This document shows positions 51,001 to 57,857 of a stretch of 64,000 nt of DNA, piece after piece. A program made the translations under genes and the position numbers. Origin of the DNA: Kordia antarctica (GTDB lineage: Bacteria; Bacteroidota; Bacteroidia; Flavobacteriales; Flavobacteriaceae); NCBI RefSeq assembly GCF_009901525.1, contig NZ_CP019288.1:3563501-3627500 (forward strand), written 5' to 3'. Each line of letters opens with the position of its first letter. Within the stretch, counting starts at the first letter, position 1. A model generated the notes under the pieces. It had not been told where the DNA came from. It saw only the letters and a list, made by a program, of their open reading frames with translations, and ran no database searches.

Positions 51001-52594
51001 GAATAAAGAAATTGCAAAAACAAGAAACTCTACGCCATATGTAGGTTTAATTTCTCCGCCACCACATCACGATATTTATTCAATTGAAGACTTATCGCAA
51101 CTAATATATGATGTAAAATCGGCAAACAGAACTGCGAGAATCAATGTAAAACTTGTATCAGAAATTGGTGTAGGTACTGTTGCAGCAGGAGTTGCCAAAG
51201 CAAAAGCAGATGTAATTTTAATTGCTGGTTTTGATGGCGGAACAGGCGCAACACCTCTAACATCACAAAAACATGCAGGTTTACCGTGGGAATTAGGAAT
51301 TGCTGAAGCACAACAGACGTTGGTAATGAACGATTTAAGAAATAGAATTGTTTTAGAATGTGATGGACAATTAAAAACTGGTCGAGATGTAGCAATTGCT
51401 TGTTTGCTAGGCGCAGAAGAATTTGGTTTTGCAACGGCTCCATTAGTTGCTTCAGGTTGTATAATGATGCGAGTTTGTCACTTAAATACGTGTCCTGTTG
51501 GAATTGCAACGCAAAATCCTGAATTGCGTAAAAAATTCAAAGGAAAACCAGAACATGTAGTGAACTATATGTATTTCGTAGCACAAGAATTACGCGAAAT
51601 TATGGCGAAACTTGGGTTTAGAACGATCAATGAAATGGTTGGACAATCTCAAAAACTAAACAGAAACAAAGCAATAGATCATTACAAAGCTTCTGGGCTC
51701 GATTTATCACCAATATTACACAAAGTAGAAGTTGCTGACGATGTAAAATTATACAACACATATTGTCAAGATCATAACTTGAATGTGCATTTAGATTTCA
51801 AGATTATTAAACAAGCGCATCAAGCGTTATTTCGAAGACAAAAAACGAATTTAAAAATGCCTATCACCAATATTGATAGAGCAGTTGGAGCTGTAGTAAG
51901 TAACGAAATCTCTAAAATTTACGGAGCTGAAGGTTTGCCAGATGACACCATAAATATTGATTTTACAGGTTCTGCGGGACAAAGTTTTGGAGCATTTGCC
52001 ACCAAAGGATTATCCTTTACAGTTCATGGAAACACAAACGATTACTTAGGAAAAGGTTTATCTGGAGCAAAATTAATCATCAAAGTACCAGAAAAATGTA
52101 CGATTATTCCAGAAGATAACATCATTACTGGAAACGTAACCTTATATGGAGCAACCTCTGGTGAAGTGTACATAAACGGAAAAGCAGGTGAACGTTTTTG
52201 TGTTCGGAACTCTGGTGCAAAAGCAGTTGTAGAAGGAATTGGAGATCATGGTTGCGAATACATGACTGGTGGAATTGCAGTAATTCTTGGCGAAGTTGGA
52301 CGAAACTTTGGCGCAGGAATGAGTGGCGGAATTGCCTATGTTTTAGATAAAGATGGAACCTTCAAACAAAACTGTAATGCAGACGATTTAAACATTGATC
52401 CAATAAGCAATGTTGATGACGAATTGCAGTTAGAACAACTGATAGAAAATCATTTTCAAGCAACTGGAAGTCCATTGGCAAGACGCATTTTAGATAACTG
52501 GAAAACAGTGCTTCCAAAATTTAAAAAAGTAGTACCAGAAGAGTACAGACAAGCTTTAGTGAGATTAGAACAAGAAAAATTAGAAACAGCTTAA
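48095..52594 (+). CDS. gltB: Glutamate synthase large subunit
   Basis: A 1499-residue amidotransferase/synthase that with GltD converts glutamine plus 2-oxoglutarate to two glutamates. A 16-residue propeptide precedes the nucleophile Cys17 (NCGAGFICSL), which becomes the mature N-terminus. The glutaminase domain (17-430) has HQRFSTNTFPTWDLAQPFR. The FMN-binding synthase domain (about 800-1200) has GGEDQERF, GAKPGEGGQLPG and GGTGATPL. The 3Fe-4S cysteines are Cys1122, Cys1128 and Cys1133. A C-terminal beta-helix (GXGXG) domain has the usual Gly-rich repeats. gltD follows after 3 nt. Confidence 0.97.
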   Translation: MLKKQGLYLPEFEHDNCGAGFICSLTGKRSNDIIHKALEILVKLEHRGAVSSDGVTGDGAGILIDIPHKFFKIFCEFDLPEAGEYAVSNVFLPKKENQRQYCIDVFEKEIKNQGLKLIGWRDVPVNSKVLGEIAKVTEPFVKQIFIRKNNDKQTDREFNLKLFAARKIAEHTIYGSKLSEAQFFYLPSLSTKIIIFKGLLMPEHINEYYLDLFNSALDTRLALVHQRFSTNTFPTWDLAQPFRYICHNGEINTVRGNVSRMFSREEIMESPLFGDDIKKIIPTVLKGKSDSATLDMVVELLLMTGRSLPEAMMMLVPEAWEKNPNMSDAKKAFYEFNSCLMEPWDGPASIPFTDGNFIGAVLDRNGLRPSRYTVTKKGNVIMSSETGVVDIKPENIEYHGRLEPGKMFLVDMNEGRIVNDEEIKEEIASRHPYRKWLDENLVHLRDLKAKKGHIDYDEIALKKREVIFGYTEEDLNTIIRPMAQLGKEPIGSMGSDTPIAVLSERPQLIYNYFKQIFAQVTNPPLDGIREELVTDISLTLGSDVNIFDVNAEHCKKLKIQNPVISKHDLDKIRDYDTNPDFKIESISMLYEVNRGLNQLEVALEGLVTQASKAIDEGANIIILSDRYVDKDHAPIPALLACSYLNHALHKLEKRSRISLIIESAEPREVHHFALLFGYGASAVNPYIVNEIVQKQIDDSDLTDLEYLAAIKNYNKAVGKGILKVMNKIGISTLNSYRGSQLFECIGINTKTVEKYFPNTPTRIQGIGLREIEQEIVKRHKKAFQANEANIDIEIGGEYRWRRGQEKHMFNPLTVAKLQESVRTNKASTFKEFSDLVNNQSEQLMTIRGLFEFDQFDPIPIEEVEPWTEIVKRFKTGAMSYGSISKEAHENLAVAMNRIGGKSNSGEGGEDQERFYKSSQGDWKNSAIKQVASGRFGVTSNYLTSASEIQIKIAQGAKPGEGGQLPGPKVNKEIAKTRNSTPYVGLISPPPHHDIYSIEDLSQLIYDVKSANRTARINVKLVSEIGVGTVAAGVAKAKADVILIAGFDGGTGATPLTSQKHAGLPWELGIAEAQQTLVMNDLRNRIVLECDGQLKTGRDVAIACLLGAEEFGFATAPLVASGCIMMRVCHLNTCPVGIATQNPELRKKFKGKPEHVVNYMYFVAQELREIMAKLGFRTINEMVGQSQKLNRNKAIDHYKASGLDLSPILHKVEVADDVKLYNTYCQDHNLNVHLDFKIIKQAHQALFRRQKTNLKMPITNIDRAVGAVVSNEISKIYGAEGLPDDTINIDFTGSAGQSFGAFATKGLSFTVHGNTNDYLGKGLSGAKLIIKVPEKCTIIPEDNIITGNVTLYGATSGEVYINGKAGERFCVRNSGAKAVVEGIGDHGCEYMTGGIAVILGEVGRNFGAGMSGGIAYVLDKDGTFKQNCNADDLNIDPISNVDDELQLEQLIENHFQATGSPLARRILDNWKTVLPKFKKVVPEEYRQALVRLEQEKLETA

Positions 52595-52597
52595 GAC

Positions 52598-54064
52598 ATG
52601 GGAAAGATAACAGGATTTTTAGAGCATAAGCGTCAAGACGAAAGTTACATTGCGCCAGAAAAGCGTATTGAAAACTATAAAGAATTTACAATTCCGTTAG
52701 AAGAACAAAAGCTAAAAGACCAAGGCGCGCGTTGCATGGATTGCGGAATTCCGTTTTGTCATAGCGGTTGTCCGTTGGGTAATTTCATTCCAGATTTTAA
52801 CGATAAAGTATACAAAGGCAAATGGAAAGATGCTGCCGAAATTTTACACAAAACGAATAACTTTCCTGAATTTACGGGTCGTTTATGTCCTGCGCCTTGT
52901 GAAGAAGCGTGTGTATTAGGCATCAATTCAGATCCTGTAACTATTGAAAACATTGAAAAAAATATTGTAGAAACCGCTTTCGCTGAAGGTTGGATAGTTG
53001 CAAACCCACCAAGCGTACGAACTGAAAAATCGGTTGCAGTCATTGGCTCAGGTCCAGCTGGTTTGGCGGCGGCACAACAACTAAATCGTGCAGGTCATTC
53101 AGTCACTGTTTATGAACGCGATGAAAAAGTTGGCGGATTATTACGCTACGGAATTCCAGATTTCAAAATGGAAAAAAGCGTCATTGATCGTCGTGTAAAA
53201 GTATTAGAAGATGAAGGAATCAATTTCAAAACAAACGCGCATGTTGGTGTAAATGTTGATGCAACACAACTAAAAGAAGATTTTGATGCTGTTGTTCTTT
53301 GTGGTGGCGCAACAATTCGACGCACAATTCCAGTTGCTGGAGCAGATGCAAAAGGCGTTTACCAAGCAATGGATTTCTTAAAACAAAACAATCAATATGT
53401 AGATGGTTTGGTTGATTTTGATCAAATAATCTCAGCAAAAGGCAAAAACGTAATTGTCATTGGTGGTGGCGATACAGGTTCGGATTGTATCGGAACGAGC
53501 AATCGTCATGGTGCAACATCGGTTACAAACTTTGAAATATTGAACAAACCAACGGTTGGTCGTCCTGCGCATCAACCTTGGCCGTATTGGCCTATGAAAC
53601 TCAAAGCAACATCATCTCACAAAGAAGGTGTGGAACGGTTTTTTAGTGTTTCCACAAAAGAATTTATAAGTGATGAAAAAGGAAATCTTACAGGTTTAAA
53701 AACGGTACAAGTGGAATGGATTTTCAAAGAAGGCGAACGACCGCAACTAAAAGAAGTTCCGAATACAGAAAAACATTGGGATTGTGATTTAGTACTACTA
53801 GCATTAGGATTTACAGGCGCAGAAAAAACATTGGCAGACGAATTTGGTTTAGAAATGGATTTCAGAAATAATATCAAAGCCACGACAAAAAACTACGCAA
53901 CAAATGTTTCGGGAGTATTCGCGGCTGGCGATATGCGCAGAGGACAATCGTTAATCGTTTGGGCAATTTCGGAAGGTCGCCAAGCGGCACATCATGTGGA
54001 TGCTTTCTTGATGGGAAATTCTAATTTGCCTTTGAAAGATGATAGTGATTTGCCTAGGGTTTAG
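52598..54064 (+). CDS. gltD: Glutamate synthase small subunit
   Basis: A 488-residue NADPH-dependent flavoprotein that feeds electrons to GltB. N-terminal cysteine clusters CMDCGIPFCHSGCPLG and CPAPCEEAC bind two 4Fe-4S centres. The FAD-binding motif is VIGSGPAGLAAAQQLNRAG, and the NADPH-binding motif is VIGGGDTGSDCIGT. The C-terminal GVFAAGDMRRGQSLIVWAI segment is conserved. It is co-transcribed with gltB. Confidence 0.97.
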   Translation: MGKITGFLEHKRQDESYIAPEKRIENYKEFTIPLEEQKLKDQGARCMDCGIPFCHSGCPLGNFIPDFNDKVYKGKWKDAAEILHKTNNFPEFTGRLCPAPCEEACVLGINSDPVTIENIEKNIVETAFAEGWIVANPPSVRTEKSVAVIGSGPAGLAAAQQLNRAGHSVTVYERDEKVGGLLRYGIPDFKMEKSVIDRRVKVLEDEGINFKTNAHVGVNVDATQLKEDFDAVVLCGGATIRRTIPVAGADAKGVYQAMDFLKQNNQYVDGLVDFDQIISAKGKNVIVIGGGDTGSDCIGTSNRHGATSVTNFEILNKPTVGRPAHQPWPYWPMKLKATSSHKEGVERFFSVSTKEFISDEKGNLTGLKTVQVEWIFKEGERPQLKEVPNTEKHWDCDLVLLALGFTGAEKTLADEFGLEMDFRNNIKATTKNYATNVSGVFAAGDMRRGQSLIVWAISEGRQAAHHVDAFLMGNSNLPLKDDSDLPRV

Positions 54065-54185
54065 GTTTTTTTAAGTATTTAGATGAAAAATATGATTTAT
54101 TACAAGTCTCTTAACGTAGTTATTTACTTTCAGATTAATTAAAAATCCGCTAGATTTGTGGAAATATATATTATAATAATCTAAA

Positions 54186-55058
54186 ATGGGAAAGAAAGCA
54201 ACCACCGTAAAAGAACAAATAGACATTCTAAAAGAAAGAGGAATGAATTTTGATTGTGGAATAGATAAAGCTGAAGAAATGCTTTTAGATATAGGTTATT
54301 ATAGACTTGGGTTTTATTGGTACCCATTCGAAATAGACAAAGAACATAATTTCAAAGAAGGAACTATATTTTCAAATGTCATTAACCTTTATTACTTAGA
54401 TGTTGATTTAAGGAATGTTTTACTAAAATATTTAAAACGTATAGAAGTAAATTTTAGAACTAAAATTATTTATTATACTTGTAACAAATATATTGAAGAC
54501 CCAATATGGTATTCTAATCCGAAAATAATGGCTTATTGGTTTATTACTAAATTAGATGTGAATCTATATACAGATAAATTTAAAGAAGAAAATAAACAAA
54601 TAAAACTACATCATGTAAATAACCGAAATGATATATATGCGCCTACTTGGAAAACTTTTGAATTTCTGACTTTTGGAGCAATTGTCACTATTTTTAATGC
54701 ATTAAAAAATGAAGAGTTAAAAAAAGAAATTTCAAAACTTTACGGATTAAATAATCTTAATACATTTATAAATTTCGTCCATACCATAAAATTTATTCGA
54801 AATATTTGTGCACATGCAGGAGTTTTATTTGATTTAAATTTTCCACAAGGAATATACAAAATCCCTAGAGTAAAGTTTAATAACAACAACAACCAATCTT
54901 TGGATGCGGGAATAAAAACAATGTCGTTTATTTTAAAAAATATTTCTGAGGACAGAAATTCTGATATGAATACTGAAATAGACGACTTATTTAAAGAGCA
55001 TACTAATAATGAAATACTCAAAGAAATAATTATCAATAAAATTGGCTACAATATATAA
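54186..55058 (+). CDS. Abi_2 family abortive infection protein (AbiD/AbiF-like, HEPN)
   Basis: A 290-residue protein with the Abi_2 N-terminal pattern ILKERGM...AEEMLLDIGYYRLGFYWYPFE (about 13-48) and a HEPN-type Rx4H motif RNICAH (Arg205-His210) that forms the RNase active site in related proteins. It looks AT-rich compared with the flanking gltD and ilv genes, suggesting horizontal gain. No antitoxin protein is adjacent. Instead a candidate structured RNA with its own promoter and terminator begins at the gene's end. The likely role is phage-triggered abortive infection through RNA cleavage (family knowledge plus inference). Confidence 0.8.
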   Translation: MGKKATTVKEQIDILKERGMNFDCGIDKAEEMLLDIGYYRLGFYWYPFEIDKEHNFKEGTIFSNVINLYYLDVDLRNVLLKYLKRIEVNFRTKIIYYTCNKYIEDPIWYSNPKIMAYWFITKLDVNLYTDKFKEENKQIKLHHVNNRNDIYAPTWKTFEFLTFGAIVTIFNALKNEELKKEISKLYGLNNLNTFINFVHTIKFIRNICAHAGVLFDLNFPQGIYKIPRVKFNNNNNQSLDAGIKTMSFILKNISEDRNSDMNTEIDDLFKEHTNNEILKEIIINKIGYNI

Positions 55059-55072
55059 TATTTGTATATTTG
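55042..55072 (+). promoter_or_regulatory. Promoter overlapping the end of the abi gene
   Basis: TTG at 55042-55044, a 20-nt spacer and TATATTTG at 55065-55072 match the Bacteroidetes TTG/TAnnTTTG promoter. The -33 part lies inside the last codons of the abi gene and the -7 box just after its stop, so it would drive a short RNA from about 55078. Confidence 0.6.
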
Positions 55073-55074
55073 CA

Positions 55075-55162
55075 GTATAAAGTGCCTAGCTATTCATTAC
55101 GCTTTAGTGTTGCACTATAAAAAATTATACAGAACCTAGACATTGTGCTCTAGGTTTTTTTT
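55075..55162 (+). ncRNA. Candidate structured small RNA downstream of abi
   Basis: About 85 nt with a long stem: GTATAA (55075-55080) pairs with TTATAC (55125-55130), AGTGC (55081-55085) with GCACT (55112-55116), and an inner CTAGC/GC(TT)TAG stem closes a TATTCATTAC loop. An intrinsic terminator follows. It has no ORF. Its own promoter, compact fold and position next to a HEPN toxin suggest an RNA partner or guard for the Abi protein. From memory, a conserved RNA motif named after abiF has been reported computationally, but I cannot confirm that this is a member. Confidence 0.55.
55133..55162 (+). terminator. Rho-independent terminator of the abi-linked RNA
   Basis: AACCTAGA (55133-55140) and TCTAGGTT (55149-55156) form an 8-bp stem with an 8-nt loop, followed by a run of eight T starting at 55155. 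Confidence 0.85.
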
Positions 55163-55526
55163 GTTTCCAATGTAAGTAATATACATTCCTGAAAACAAAG
55201 TTTTCAGTATATGAATCAACTTCTGAACAGATTGAGAAATACGTTTGGTGCCACCGTGTATAATTTTTTCTTACTTTTCTCCTACTCACAAAAGCCCTCA
55301 CGAATTTTCTATTCAGTATCTATTCGCTAAATGCGACAAAAAAACCCTCTAATTACAACATATGTACTTTATTTTGTGTTTTTGGTACATATAATACATA
55401 CGTGAGATAAAATGCACCCTATAAAAAACCTTGATAAATTACCTCTAAAAGGACACAAACAGAACCATCTTTCTCAAACAAAAATTTGGAATCTAAAAAA
55501 ACTTTTCTAATATTTGGTCTAACAAA
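55163..55526. other. Spacer between the abi RNA and the ilv leaders
   Basis: No gene is supported here. It holds a perfect hairpin CTGAAAAC-AAA-GTTTTCAG (55189-55207) without a T-run, and an AT-rich stretch (55365-55410) that may contain the ilv promoter, though no clean TAnnTTTG/TTG pair is visible. Confidence 0.5.
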
Positions 55527-55589
55527 ATGAACAAACAAAATATCAATATCATTTCTATCAATATAATTGTGATTCACTCACAACGATAA
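55527..55589 (+). CDS. ilv leader peptide 1 (Ile-rich)
   Basis: A 20-codon ORF starting at ATG 55527 after an A-rich leader (AACAAA). It encodes MNKQNINIISINIIVIHSQR, with eight residues being Ile or Val (seven Ile, one Val), then TAA at 55587-55589. The stop codon forms part of the antiterminator strand. This is the classic layout of a branched-chain amino acid attenuator. The peptide itself needs no function. Confidence 0.75.
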   Translation: MNKQNINIISINIIVIHSQR

Positions 55590-55639
55590 GGAATGCATAT
55601 AAAAATTTAACTATAAATTTACAAAGCCTTCCTTAATCG
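55584..55639 (+). promoter_or_regulatory. Antiterminator of ilv attenuator 1
   Basis: CGATAAGGAA (55584-55593), which spans the leader stop, can pair with TTCCTTAATCG (55629-55639) with one bulged A. That pairing uses TTCC of the terminator's left arm, so the two structures exclude each other. A ribosome finishing the leader would cover the left strand and favour termination; a ribosome stalled at Ile codons would leave it free. Confidence 0.7.
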
Positions 55640-55653
55640 GGAAGGCTTTTTTT
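55623..55653 (+). terminator. Terminator of ilv attenuator 1
   Basis: AAAGCCTTCC (55623-55632) pairs with GGAAGGCTTT (55640-55649) around a 7-nt loop, followed by a T-run to 55653. It lies 33 nt after the stop of leader peptide 1. Confidence 0.85.
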
Positions 55654-55742
55654 AGTGAAACTCAGTTTCGAGAAGCCTGAAGGGCGCACACAAAACTGTA
55701 AGTTGAACTAATCCCGCTGAAAAGCGGGATCTCAAAGTTTAA
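55654..55742 (+). repeat. Covarying hairpin repeat, copy 3, between the two attenuators
   Basis: It starts AGTGAAACTCAGTTTCGAGA directly after the T-run of attenuator 1 and matches 26001-26085. The central hairpin is ATCCCGCT-GAAA-AGCGGGAT, compared with ACTCCGTT-GAAG-AACGGAGT in copies 1 and 2; three base pairs differ by compensatory changes. Confidence 0.75.
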
Positions 55743-55761
55743 AACATTTAGAACAAAAAAC

Positions 55762-55809
55762 ATGAATACTATTATTGTCATCGTCATCATCATTATAAAC
55801 TCATCCTAA
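55762..55809 (+). CDS. ilv leader peptide 2 (Ile/Val-rich)
   Basis: A 15-codon ORF starting at ATG 55762 after AACAAAAAAC. It encodes MNTIIVIVIIIINSS, with nine consecutive Ile/Val codons (55771-55797), and stops with TAA at 55807-55809. The unbroken run of Ile (ATT, ATC, ATA) and Val (GTC) codons is a textbook control region for attenuation by branched-chain aminoacyl-tRNA supply. Confidence 0.88.
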   Translation: MNTIIVIVIIIINSS

Positions 55810-55853
55810 GTTGATACAATTCGCTATATAAAAATAAAAGCCTGTATCAATTA
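55807..55853 (+). promoter_or_regulatory. Antiterminator of ilv attenuator 2
   Basis: TAAGTTGATACA (55807-55818), beginning with the leader stop codon, can pair with TGTATCAATTA (55843-55853) with one bulged G. This uses TGTATC of the terminator's left arm, so antiterminator and terminator cannot coexist. The geometry is the same as in attenuator 1. Confidence 0.78.
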
Positions 55854-55870
55854 CGATACAGGCTTTTATT
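55836..55870 (+). terminator. Terminator of ilv attenuator 2
   Basis: AAAAGCCTGTATC (55836-55848) pairs perfectly over 13 bp with GATACAGGCTTTT (55855-55867) around a 6-nt loop, ending in a T-rich tract. It lies 26 nt after leader peptide 2 and about 220 nt before ilvD. Confidence 0.9.
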
Positions 55871-56091
55871 ATGAAAAAAATCAACCGTTGAACATCGTAT
55901 TTAAGAACAATCAAAACATTGAATATCAAATGATTAGACAGTAAAAACAACAATTGGTTTTAGGGGAATAACTAAAATCAAACACAAAAAAGAAACACAA
56001 AAAACTAATTTAGAGCCTTAGTAGCCACGCACAGACAGTATACAAATAAAAAGTACTATGCAAACGCTCCAAAAAACTATCAAAAAGCAGT

Positions 56092-57771
56092 ATGAATACC
56101 TTAAATAAATACAGTAAAACAGTCACACAAGATCCTACGCAACCTGCCGCGCAAGCTATGTTGCACGCAATCGGGTTGACGAAAGAAGACTTTTTCAAAC
56201 CCATTATCGGAATTGCAAGTACAGGATACGAAGGAAATCCATGTAACATGCACCTAAACGACTTGGCAAAGTTGACAAAACAAGGAACGAAAAATCAAGA
56301 TATCATTGGATTAATATTTAATACAATTGGTGTAAGCGACGGAATCTCTATGGGAACTCCAGGAATGAGGTATTCGTTGCCTTCGCGCGATATCATTGCA
56401 GATTCTATGGAAACGGTTGTGCAAGCAATGAGTTACGACGGACTAATTACGGTTGTTGGTTGTGACAAAAATATGCCTGGCGCATTAATGGCAATGATTC
56501 GTTTAAATCGTCCAAGTATTTTAGTTTACGGCGGAACGATTGATTCTGGTTGTCACAATGGAAAAAAACTCGATGTTGTCTCTGCTTTTGAAGCTTGGGG
56601 AAGCAAAGTTGCGGGTACAATGGACGAAACAGAATATCAAAACATTGTTGAAAAAGCCTGTCCTGGTGCTGGCGCTTGTGGCGGAATGTACACTGCAAAC
56701 ACCATGGCTTCTGCAATAGAAGCGTTAGGAATGACATTACCATTCAACTCGTCAAATCCTGCATTGAGTGATGCAAAAAAGCAAGAATCAATTGCGGCTG
56801 GTGAAGCAATGCGTTTATTACTTGAAAAAGATATCAAACCATCGGACATTATCACACGAAAATCGTTGGAAAATGCAATCCGATTAATCACTATTCTTGG
56901 CGGATCAACCAATGCAGTATTACACTTTTTGGCAATTGCCAGAGCCGCACAAATAGATTTCACACTAAAAGACTTTCAGCAAATAAGCGATACAACTCCA
57001 TTTCTTGCCGATCTAAAACCAAGCGGAAAATATCTCATGGAAGATGTACACGCTATTGGCGGAATTCCTGCAGTATTAAAATATTTACTCAAAAAAGGAT
57101 TACTTCATGGCGATTGTTTAACCGTTACCGGAAAAACCATTGCTGAAAACCTATTAGATGTTGACGATTTAAAAGAAGGTCAAGATGTAATCAGATCGAT
57201 TGAAAACCCAATCAAAATATCTGGACACTTACGCATGTTATATGGAAACCTGGCAACGGAAGGAAGTGTTGCCAAAATCACGGGAAAAGAAGGTCTTTCT
57301 TTTAAAGGAAAAGCAAAAGTATTTGAAAGTGAATACGAAGCAAATGACGGAATCCGTGATGGAAAAGTAGAAAAAGGCGATGTAGTTGTCATTCGGTACG
57401 AAGGCCCAAAAGGTGGTCCAGGAATGCCAGAAATGCTAAAACCAACCGCTGCAATAATGGGCGCAGGTTTAGGAAAAGATGTCGCACTTATTACTGACGG
57501 ACGATTTTCAGGCGGAACACACGGTTTTGTGGTCGGGCATATTACACCAGAAGCACAAGAAGGCGGAACGCTCGCATTAGTAAAAGATAATGATATTATC
57601 ACAATTGACGCAGAAACAAATTCAATTCAACTAGAAGTATTTGAAGAAGAACTGCAAGAACGTAGAAAACAATGGAAAGCACCAGAACTCAAATTTGAAC
57701 GCGGTGTTTTATACAAATATGCAAAAACAGTTTCATCAGCATCAAAAGGATGTGTTACTGACGAGTTTTAA
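56092..57771 (+). CDS. ilvD: Dihydroxy-acid dehydratase
   Basis: A 559-residue iron-sulfur enzyme of valine/isoleucine synthesis that dehydrates 2,3-dihydroxy-3-methyl acids. Key sites are visible: [11 protein letters not shown] (first Cys), [13 protein letters not shown] (second), [26 protein letters not shown] (third) and [16 protein letters not shown] at the C-terminal active site. Length is normal. It is the first structural gene after the tandem attenuators, with a 221-nt unstructured leader following the second terminator. Confidence 0.97.
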   Translation: MNTLNKYSKTVTQDPTQPAAQAMLHAIGLTKEDFFKPIIGIASTGYEGNPCNMHLNDLAKLTKQGTKNQDIIGLIFNTIGVSDGISMGTPGMRYSLPSRDIIADSMETVVQAMSYDGLITVVGCDKNMPGALMAMIRLNRPSILVYGGTIDSGCHNGKKLDVVSAFEAWGSKVAGTMDETEYQNIVEKACPGAGACGGMYTANTMASAIEALGMTLPFNSSNPALSDAKKQESIAAGEAMRLLLEKDIKPSDIITRKSLENAIRLITILGGSTNAVLHFLAIARAAQIDFTLKDFQQISDTTPFLADLKPSGKYLMEDVHAIGGIPAVLKYLLKKGLLHGDCLTVTGKTIAENLLDVDDLKEGQDVIRSIENPIKISGHLRMLYGNLATEGSVAKITGKEGLSFKGKAKVFESEYEANDGIRDGKVEKGDVVVIRYEGPKGGPGMPEMLKPTAAIMGAGLGKDVALITDGRFSGGTHGFVVGHITPEAQEGGTLALVKDNDIITIDAETNSIQLEVFEEELQERRKQWKAPELKFERGVLYKYAKTVSSASKGCVTDEF

Positions 57772-57857
57772 TTAGAAAAAAGACCAAAGAACAAAGAGCA
57801 TAGAAAACATACGCAGTCTATTATCTATGCTCTCTATTCTATAATCAATAAAAAATC
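57772..57857. repeat. ilvD-ilvB spacer with inverted repeat
   Basis: AGAGCATAGA (57797-57806) and TCTATGCTCT (57825-57834) are perfectly inverted and 18 nt apart, next to a CCAAAGAACAAAGAG purine tract. There is no T-run for termination. It may be an mRNA processing or stability structure. Confidence 0.5.

Noticed and set aside
55189-55207. Perfect hairpin CTGAAAAC-AAA-GTTTTCAG as a terminator
   Set aside because: No T-run follows on either strand; it may be structural but cannot be called a terminator.
55871-55891. Possible third leader peptide (ATG at 55871)
   Set aside because: The frame encodes only six residues with a single Ile codon and no terminator follows.
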